Origin: Plumapathes pennacea
Taxonomy: Eukaryota > Cnidaria > Anthozoa > Antipatharia > Myriopathidae
DNA: 64,000 nt
Direction: 5' to 3'
Assembly: GCA_964036295.1 (NCBI GenBank)
Contig: OZ038471.1
Span: forward strand, 14,588,184-14,652,183
Below are positions 57,047 to 64,000 of the stretch, in pieces. The notes beneath the pieces were generated by a model. The model ran no database searches. It was not told the origin of the DNA and saw only the letters and a program-made list of their open reading frames with translations. The translations under genes and the position numbers were made by a program. How positions within the stretch are numbered: position 1 is the first letter of the stretch; each line of letters opens with the position of its first letter.

Positions 57047-57308
57047 TGAGAATGAGAATAAAACTGATTTTCATAAAGATTTCTACCTAGGTCGCGCTTT
57101 AACAAAAGGGAAACAGACATCTCAGAAATGGCCTATTTAGTAGCTATGACAAAGGTAGCTGCCATAGTAGAATTTTTAAATTAATTCCATTGAAATGTCC
57201 CCTGTCACAGTCTTCAAAACTGCCATAAAGTGTGTGGCAGCAATACTTCAAATTTTCCACGTTTGATGCCCATGACCCGCTGAACGGATTGGCTATTTTA
57301 CGTTCTAG

Positions 57309-57579
57309 AATGTAATCAAGCTCTTGGAATGCAGCATGGGAAAATAGAAAACGGCAAAATTTTATGTTATGGGAAAATAACAAACCTCAATTTGCCAGAC
57401 TGGACAGTGAGAAGGCCTGGTGCTCAGGGAACGAGGCGTCGCCGTATTTACAGATATCTCTCAGTGAAGTTTACAAGATCACGGGTATTGAAACCCAAGG
57501 AAGCTTGAGCGACAAGCAATGGGTGACTGAATACGAGATTCATTACACCACAAACACAAGCGGATGGAAAGTTTACCAG
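57309..57579 (+). pseudogene. Half-discoidin (F5/8 type C) exon with frameshift
   Basis: An acceptor TTTTACGTTCTAG opens at phase 1 into CNQALGMQHGKIENGKI, the usual start of a discoidin domain in anthozoan proteins. Homology then changes frame near 57357-57366 and continues as LWENNKPQFARLDSEKAWCS, PYLQISLSEVYKITGIETQG and DKQWVTEYEIHYTTNTSGWK to a weak donor CAG|GTTTGA at 57579. About four residues normally between the two parts are missing. The second half of the domain is not found before 59181. Either this exon is dead, or the sequence has an error. Confidence 0.75.
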
Positions 57580-59180
57580 GTTTGAACGAGGTTAAAACTG
57601 TATCGGTTGTGTTCCGCAGCAAATCTGTTACGATGCTGGGAACCTAGCAGGAACTACTAGTGGATTGTGTTGACGTGATCCTGAAACTTCCTGAAAATCT
57701 TGTGACTCCTATATTTGCGGTACTAGGGCGCTTTCATTTGACCATTGTCATTCCGGAGTTTTCTAAAAAAGAGGACAACCTCCGCGCCCCTAGTTATCCC
57801 TGTTAGATTTCCTTCATGGAATAAAGGAGAAGGACGTCATCCATTTGTGGTTAGCACCACCTGTGCGTGGAGAAATCATAGACTGCGCAGAGTCCCTTTT
57901 TTTCCCTCCAAGATCGTAATGCGTGAGCGAGAGCCGAAGAAAATGGCGGGTGGAAAATATAGCGACTGAGCTTTCGCAATACGTTCTCGGAGATTAAAGA
58001 AAGGAATGCTCTCAGTCTTAGGGAATCACGTCGTCTTCGCAAGGTGTATAGTCGGGGATCTCAGAAAAGAATGTCTTTAGAATGATTTGTGCTTTGGAGA
58101 ACTGTACACAAATTAAGAGGGTTTCCGCTGTAAACTCGAGTAATTATTACGGTAGAACGAAACAATTCTTGTACCAACGCAATTTATTTATAATTGAAAA
58201 TTTGTTTGCCACTTCCTTGAAGATCTTGATGCCAGGCATCTTTCACTATAACACCGAAAGATAATTCACAAAACTCTTCAAGAAACAGGAGAACGAATAT
58301 TTCCATCAAACTCTTATTTTGCAATGATAACGCACGTATTATTATAGCTATAGGAAGAGAACCAAAAACATTCACATCTTCCCGTACGTTTTTTGGTGTT
58401 ACTCATAGATGATCATCTTACATATTCAAACTAGGAAATTAACATAAATCACATAAATAGTGCTTCTTTTTTCAGCTCAAACATTATGCGTTTTACATAA
58501 AAAGTAAGGCATTTTTGCAGGAGACAACTTTTGTTTTAGATGATCGTATGTTTGCATGTTTGTTCCCAAGCCTTGCGAGGATACTCGCATCTTGTGGTGG
58601 GCCTCTTGGGGCCGCGCGGCATCCTGGGAGGCGACCGCAAGTCAACGCGAGCGATTTGCTAATTTTGTTACTTTGTCGAACGAGAATTTGATATTTATCA
58701 AACTGGAGAACTACAAACGCGACAATCTCACGAGCAGAACAAAGCTCTGCTTCGCTTTAAAACGAATACATGAGTCTTGAAGAAGCATTGCAGACTAGGT
58801 GGACTTTGATTTTCTCAGTATAAATCTATGAACCTGCAATGGAAGTATGCACATCGAATTCAAATACGAAGTTATCAAATTTTACGACCAATATAAGAAC
58901 TGGCGACAGTGGCAAAAGCGATGAAAAGTGATGCTCAAAGTTATTAAGTCTACGCGCAAAAACAAACAACGGTAATTATTAACAAACCACTATTAGCGTC
59001 CTGAGCATCTCAATTTACTCAAAACAAGACACTGGAAAATATCGTATTTCTAGTATGTACAGTATGTAGTAAGTGTGACGTAGTGACGTACGAAGAGAGA
59101 TGTTGAACAGCAAATCACTTGAATCGTGCATAGCAGAATCTTCATAAGTGCTGACAGTGCCTATTTTTAATTTTCAAAAG
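57580..59180. other. Intronic sequence, no exon recognised
   Basis: 58474-58542 is the unoccupied homologue of the 29.1-kb insertion site. Otherwise no domain; the expected second half of the discoidin domain is not visible. Confidence 0.5.
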
Positions 59181-59232
59181 GCAAAGGAGAGTATCACAAG
59201 TCTTGCAAGGAAGCATATGATGATGGCCACAG
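59181..59232 (+). CDS. Fibrinogen-related gene, small exon
   Basis: 52 bp after TTAATTTTCAAAAG, ending at CACAG|GTGTGT. Phase 1 in, phase 2 out. Reads KGEYHKSCKEAYDDGH, the Cys-Lys-Glu start typical of fibrinogen-related domains (compare SCKEIY). Its phases fit the next exon exactly, which supports both calls. The upstream phase-1 partner is unknown; the damaged discoidin exon cannot supply it as it stands. Confidence 0.75.
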
Positions 59233-59862
59233 GTGTGTTTAATGTCAGCTACTTTATAGACCGCTTTCAGCCTCTCAGATACCGAAAGGAAGGCGCGAAG
59301 CACTGGCGCGAGAATAGGAGAATCTCCCTTTCTCCCCAGTCTTTCGCGCCTTGCTTCAGTATCTGAGAGCATGGAACAGGATCGTTAATTGCACAATGGG
59401 AGGAATGAATTATCAGTGAAACGGCTTGCTGTGTTATATCACAGATGTTTTACAAAGTGATTCGATATATGTACAAACAGCAAGACAGGCCAATTGTTAG
59501 TCCTCAGGGATTTCCTGTTTTCAAAGCTATGCTGGACATTTTTATCGGGACGTCACTGTAGTACAACTACCAGTAGATACCGCGGGAGTACGTTTTTCGG
59601 CCGTGCGGTAATTGCGCAAAACTGTGAAAATACTCGCAAACTCAAGATAGTAACATAGTGGCATGGTGACGATGACTAACGGAAGTGACGTCAAGAACAC
59701 ATTTCCGCGGTGTCCAACCAGAAGGTTTCTTTTAAACCGTGCAGCTATTCTCTACAAAAGAAAATTTATAATCGTAGTGGATGGACTATTATGAGAGAAT
59801 TTTTATTTAGCTCTGAATATCTGGCCTTCAGAGAGTTATGAATTTCAATACTTTTCTGCCAG

Positions 59863-59986
59863 GGAAGACAAGGCATATTCGCTCTACCTGGAGTCTGGTA
59901 AGCATCAAGTGTACTGCCACATGTCTGAGATCGTTGGGTGCGGGTCGGGTGGATTTACGATGGTCATGAAGATTAATGGCACAAAA
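59863..59986 (+). CDS. Fibrinogen-related gene, middle exon
   Basis: 124 bp after CTTTTCTGCCAG, ending AAA|GTAAGT. Phase 2 in, phase 0 out. Reads EDKAYSLYLESGKHQVYCHM then GCGSGGFTMVMKINGTK. The VYCHM...GGFTMVMK pattern corresponds to the VYCDM...GGWTVFQ strands of fibrinogen-related and intelectin domains, with tryptophan replaced by phenylalanine. Confidence 0.85.
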
Positions 59987-60792
59987 GTAAGTAAATGAGG
60001 ACACTGCACATGTGTCTTTAACACTGTCCTAGTCGTGAATACCTGAAACTAAAGCGTTTAGGAGTTTTAAAAAGGCTGCGACGTAGACCGTATTGATTAG
60101 CTGTCGAAAGGTACTGTGTGATTGCCCGAGTTTGCGGTGCATTTTAACAACAAGTTTGGCCATTCAAAAACAAAAGGAAATAAAAGTATTCGGTACGCGC
60201 AAGCGTACCAGCAATGGTGCGTGTTTGCACTGCTAATTGGTCTAATCTTCGAAGTAAACACAACGGCAAATAAATTTGCTTTGTGCACTTTTGAAAATGT
60301 TCTTTTTTACGCCCTTCGTGAGTTGGTAGTGCCTTCTACTTCGGTTTACGAAAGTTAACTTTGAAAGTGACTCTTTGCAGTGTCGATTGTGCAAAACCAT
60401 TTCAGAGCCTAGTTTTCTTTGTTATTACTTTGAGTGCGTTTCCAGCTTAGCACCGATGGAAACACAGAAAGTTTTGTTTACTAAGTTTTGTTTTAGCCAC
60501 TGAGTGTTTTTTTGTTTTGTAGTCAAACATGGAAACAAAATGATATCCTTCGTATGATACGGAAAAGATTAGTAAATTTCTGGTCCATCAGAGGTCGCAA
60601 AAACAAGAATCGATTTCTCTCTTGGAAAAAAGACAGTCGTTTATGAAAATTGCACATAGTATTACGTAAGCGTTCTCGTAAGGGTTATATATTCTGTTAG
60701 CTGTCCACAGAAGAACAGTGGGAGGTTTATTTGTCCATGGTGAAGAGGATTTTATACTTAAATGTTAACGTAAAGTGTTTAATTTCTTTCAG

Positions 60793-61299
60793 GACACTTA
60801 CTCGTATGACTCAGACCGCTGGACCAACAAAGAAGCGTACAACGTGGGCGCAGGAGTGGGCGGGTTTGACGAACAGGAAACCAAACTGTCAACGTACTGG
60901 GAGTCTCCGTTTAGCAAGGTCTGTCTCGGGATGAAGGTCGGAGTTGACTTAAGGTTCATGTCAATCGACCAGGAGGCTCCGTCTCTGTATTCACTCATTG
61001 CTGATGGCCAGTACCGTGCAACGTCTTTGGGCCGGAACACGTGGAAGTCGTTGATTAACGACAGCTCTCTGCAACTAAATTGCAACAAAGAAGGATTTAA
61101 CGCCTTCGCAACGTGGTCCAAAACAAGGATTGGCATCACGAGCAACGAGCAAAATAACTGCGACAGCACTGATTCCCGCATTGGTTTTGGCGCCGGAGGT
61201 CATCCTGATATAACAAACTCGTGCGGAAATGCAGCAGAGCATGGAGGGGACAACGGCGACAAATATACCAAAGCCTATGGTTACATCTTAGTGCAGTAA
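60793..61299 (+). CDS. Fibrinogen/intelectin-like domain, terminal exon
   Basis: 507 bp after AATTTCTTTCAG, phase 0 in, ending at the TAA at 61297-61299. It contains YDSDRWTNKEAYN, FDEQETKLSTYWESPFSKVC, SLYSLIADGQYRATSLGRNT, RIGITSNEQNNCDSTDSRIG, FGAGGHPD and a final AYGYILVQ. I recall this arrangement from many anthozoan secreted proteins, some labelled as skeletal organic matrix proteins. The GGG/HPD and C-terminal YILVQ parts recall intelectins, lectins that bind exocyclic diols. Cysteines are even-spaced, as in secreted proteins. The function (lectin, matrix or immune) is inferred. AATAAA at 61544 gives a 3' UTR of about 260 nt. Confidence 0.88.
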   Translation, partial: DTYSYDSDRWTNKEAYNVGAGVGGFDEQETKLSTYWESPFSKVCLGMKVGVDLRFMSIDQEAPSLYSLIADGQYRATSLGRNTWKSLINDSSLQLNCNKEGFNAFATWSKTRIGITSNEQNNCDSTDSRIGFGAGGHPDITNSCGNAAEHGGDNGDKYTKAYGYILVQ

Positions 61300-61543
61300 A
61301 ATGATCAAGAGACTTGTAACAGCCTTATTTGGTTGTAGGGGTTTAGGATTCAAAACGAGGTTGTGTTGAATTATTGCATTAAGATGCATATAATGGAACT
61401 GTTAGTTCAAAGGAAAAGATTATTTGACAGTCAATATCAACTTTTGAAGTTAGTTGCAATTGTTTCAAGTAACTTGGATGGTTTTTAAGTCTGTTGTAAT
61501 CTCACTGTTTTAAAAAAAGTGTAAAACGGGTTATAAAGGCCAT

Positions 61544-61549
61544 AATAAA
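61544..61549 (+). terminator. Polyadenylation signal of the fibrinogen-related gene
   Basis: AATAAA 245 bp after the stop, the first canonical signal on the strand. Confidence 0.6.
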
Positions 61550-61934
61550 CGCGGGAGAAAGGGACTTGTTTATTTTATTGAGGGTTTCTGTCCCAACCCC
61601 TTCCTCCCTCGACTCTCTTTTTGCGGTCGCCCCAATTTTCGCGCGGTCAAAACTCGAAAAAGTCTTTGTATGCACTCGGAAACGACGCTTGCTACACAGG
61701 CTATTTCTGAACTGGTTCAGACGTCAAGGTAAGGCACAAAGCTGACCTGGTTAGCTCCTCGGAGGTCTGCCAAGTTTGATGCAGAAACCAGAGCAAGCGA
61801 AGAGGAAAACGAGGACACATCCCAGAAAAAAACTAGCTTCCCAAACGGCTGAGTGATATTTTGGACGGGTAACTGCATCAAGTTGAATGTTTAATAAAAT
61901 GTTTATTTGTTTTGGTTTGATTTGGTTCTTGCTC

Positions 61935-62100
61935 TGCGTTCCAGTTCCCAGTTTTTGGTTCCTGCTTCCAAGTTTCCGGGTTCTCGGTTCTCGTTTTCAA
62001 GTTTCCAGTTCCCATGTTTCTCGTTCCCATATTTTTGCTGTTCCCAAGTCCCTGTTCCCAGGTTTCTGTTCCTCGGTTACGGCTTCCCGGATTCTACGTT
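61935..62100. repeat. GTTCCCAGTTTC minisatellite
   Basis: About twelve short degenerate units of 11-14 bp, such as GTTCCCAGTTTTTG and GTTCTCGTTTTCAA. Non-coding. Confidence 0.75.
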
Positions 62101-62271
62101 TGACTTGGTTTCCTTTTAGTTGTGTTGCTGCGACTGGAGGCTGTATGATGTCATCGTGCAACGTTTTGTTTGTTGGATTACGCCTGACGTGATACAAGAT
62201 CAGAACTCGCCCTGAAAGACCGTCACACTATAGATTTTTGCGTTCGACGAAGGAGAACGCAGTATAATCGC

Positions 62272-62339
62272 GTCATTTCCGGTTGGATGCCATGCAATTT
62301 CAGGGTTTTGGGCGCCATCTTGGTACAGCATTAGGAATG
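62272..62339 (+). promoter_or_regulatory. Upstream copy of a duplicated promoter segment
   Basis: CGTCATTTCCGGTTGGATGC and GGCGCCATCTTGGTAC also occur at 63660-63715 with three or four substitutions. It contains an ETS-type TTTCCGG and a YY1-type GCCATCTTG. Its ATG-equivalent is followed at once by TGA when the inserted element is ignored, so this copy has no usable start. Element A inserted at its 3' end. Confidence 0.65.
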
Positions 62340-63621
62340 GGTTGTGACTAAACTGGATACTCCAAAATCAGGTTTCCGAGAGAAGACTGGGACCAAAATA
62401 ACGAGTTATCGGCGAAGGGTTACCGGTCGTTTCGCCGACGAGTCGGCTCGCCCACGTCCAGTTCGCTTACGTCTCAGGTCGGTTCGCTAACGTGTCAAAG
62501 TCGATTCGCTAATGTGTCAGAGTTGATTCGCCTAATAATTCGTATCACACAAAAATCGTGTTATCATAACTCTGGCGTAGAAGTAGTGAATGGTGGGGTC
62601 GACAAGCGAACAAAACTCGGGTCATATTTCATGTAAATAAATTCTTTAATGCTGTGTCAAAGTCGATTCGATTTGTATCACAAAAATCGTATTATCGAAG
62701 CATCTGGCGTAGAAGTAGTGAATCGAAACGAACACAACTCCTTAGTAAATTCAAGTCGATTCCGAGTAAATACAAAACCGTTTACGAACTTTGTGGACCA
62801 AAAAACGACCTCGGTTCGTCTGAAGCATGGTTCTGAAACCGGAACTACAGTCAAATTTCGGCACTGAAAAGTATTAGAAGGAAAAATTAGCTCGGGGAGA
62901 CAATACTAAAGAAGAAAGGCTTGTTCTGGCTGATTTGGCACAGATGAATATTGGCACCGAAGATAATAAAATTCTACTGCGTGAACTGTTCCGGAGAGCG
63001 ATTGAAACGGCTTGTGTACGATACTGTGTTTCTTGATCAGTCAGCTTAACTCCAAAAGACGAACGCATTCACGATGAGACATGCAATCAAGATTTAAGCA
63101 TTCCGAGCGAAGGTGCGAACTGTCAAAAGATAAGTAAATAGAAATAATGAAGCCCATAGAAGCCAACAGTTATAGACGGATCAGATTCCCAACGTATCCT
63201 AAAAATATGTAGATATTTATCCGTATTTACTGTGTTAGGATGGTTATTTTTATCCAAATCCACTGTGTTCTCGATATTGTCCTTTTCACGTTCACGACAA
63301 CAATGCTTCTTGTGTGTATCTGGTGTTGACTGGTTACAGTTTCGACTCATGTCTTGAGCCGTTTCAGTTTTATTTGGAGTTGACCTCCCCGTCCGTGTAA
63401 AAAGGAACACAGGCGGCGTGACGCGCCAGCCGATTCGAACTAACGGAAATACGTCCAGACGGACTTGCTATATAATGCGCGCCAAACAAACTTTCAAAAC
63501 ATCAACGTCACTCTCGTACGGTGTTCGGAACACGGTCCGAGCTGACGAAAATTTAATTTTTGATTCGGTCCCAGTTTCCTCTCGGAAACCTGATTTTGGA
63601 GTATCCAGTTTAGTCACAACC
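62340..63621. mobile_element. Element A, copy 2, with 10-bp target duplication
   Basis: 1282 bp with the same GGTTGTGACTAAACTGGATA termini as 18479-19614. Target duplication ATTAGGAATG at 62330-62339 and 63622-63631. It keeps about 300 bp near the left end (TCGATTCGCTAATGTGTCA repeats, 62400-62660) that copy 1 lacks, and lacks the short retroposed insert of copy 1. No transposase is seen. Confidence 0.92.
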
Positions 63622-63659
63622 ATTAGGAATGTGACTATTGCCTCAGTCTCGTGTAGTAT

Positions 63660-63728
63660 GCGTCATTTCCGGTTGGATGCGATGCGATTTCAGGGTTTTG
63701 GGCGCCATCTTGGTACGGTCTCAGGAAT
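63660..63728 (+). promoter_or_regulatory. Downstream copy of the duplicated promoter segment
   Basis: TTTCCGGTTGG (ETS-type) and GCGCCATCTTGG (YY1-type, about 63703-63714) sit just upstream of the ATG at 63727. This pair of motifs is common in TATA-less animal promoters with start sites near the YY1 site. Function is inferred from motifs only. Confidence 0.55.
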
Positions 63729-64000
63729 GTCAGACTGCCTCGACAGTGACACAGAAATGAACCTCGAAAGCATGGAGCATGCTACCGTTCGTGATATGGT
63801 AACTAGCGCATGCTCAGGGGTGAAAAGAATTCGATTTTCAACTGCATCACGGATCGGATCGGATCTTTCGTCACTGTCGTGTTTTGTCACTGCGTCACGG
63901 ATCGGATCTTTCGTGTTTTTGCCAGGACAATTGAAACTGTGTGGATTTTTTCGCACTATCGCTAGGAACTATGAGCGAAGCTGTTTATCAGAATATCAGA
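63727..64000 (+). CDS. Candidate start of a gene running off the window
   Basis: Open for 91 codons from the ATG to the end of the window without a stop; starts MSDCLDSDTEMNLESMEHAT. A possible donor ATG|GTAACT at 63799 would make a 24-residue first exon. Downstream the frame passes through two near-copies of GCATCACGGATCGGATC/GCGTCACGGATCGGATC, so the later part may be intron. No domain recognised. Confidence 0.4.
   Translation, partial: MSDCLDSDTEMNLESMEHATVRDMVTSACSGVKRIRFSTASRIGSDLSSLSCFVTASRIGSFVFLPGQLKLCGFFRTIARNYERSCLSEYQ

Noticed and set aside
45633..61299. One large gene joining TLDc, SRCR, discoidin and fibrinogen-like domains
   Set aside because: TLDc and SRCR exons each end in their own stop codon, so at least three genes are needed.
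63690..63956. 88-codon minus-strand ORF at the window end
   Set aside because: It overlaps the promoter-like segment and the plus-strand frame; its repeated DPIRDAV is explained by the duplicated CACGGATCGGATC DNA. I cannot exclude it.

Overview
This window is eukaryotic, animal nuclear DNA, most probably from an anthozoan cnidarian (a stony coral or close relative). The evidence is split genes with GT-AG introns, phase-1 extracellular domain exons (Ig, SRCR, discoidin, fibrinogen-like), a fibrinogen-like domain of the kind I remember from many coral secreted proteins, and a dense load of retrotransposons, foldback DNA transposons and TIR elements. There are no operons, prokaryotic promoters or CRISPR arrays.

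Layout. 1-13.4 kb is repeat territory: two copies of a 1.4-1.5 kb dispersed repeat (2.5-4.1 and 10.65-12.1 kb), a broken Ty3/Gypsy element on the minus strand (about 4.1-8.3 kb), two copies of a 362-bp TIR repeat, and a pure ATATT microsatellite. 13.4-35.3 kb looks like one plus-strand gene in terminal part: an Ig (I-set) exon at 13441-13707, then two exons of a TLDc domain (31339-31605, 34773-35101), all joined by phase-1 junctions. The roughly 17.6-kb intron between Ig and TLDc holds a decayed Gypsy, three DNA transposons nested inside each other (18156-21116), a CR1/L2-like LINE split by a foldback element (21.7-26.36 kb), a BEL/Pao fragment, and small Harbinger-like elements. The intron inside the TLDc domain holds further LINE debris.

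35.6-50 kb contains a weakly supported gene of very short phase-0 exons beginning near 37.96 kb under a ZNF143/Staf-like motif, several tandem and inverted repeats, a 34-residue tandem-repeat ORF (43670), minus-strand remains of a probable DIRS-type gag, and the terminal exon of an SRCR gene (45633-45943). 46.4-56.4 kb is again mobile: a decayed minus-strand LINE, a tRNA-derived SINE, a 1.7-kb foldback element with a 9-bp duplication whose unoccupied homologous site is also in the window, and a TIR element filled with a 67-bp G-rich tandem repeat.

57.3-61.6 kb carries the end of a secreted fibrinogen-related gene (exons 59181-59232, 59863-59986, 60793-61299), with a damaged half-discoidin exon upstream at 57309-57579. 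The last 1.7 kb holds a second copy of one foldback family (62340-63621), inserted into the upstream copy of a tandemly duplicated ETS/YY1-type promoter segment. The downstream copy leads into an open frame that runs off the window.

The clearest and least routine content is the set of short-lived, transposase-less inverted-repeat elements with 9-10 bp target duplications. Four unrelated terminal sequences share this behaviour, and in two cases (one of them a 3-bp-duplication element) the window itself contains the empty target site.
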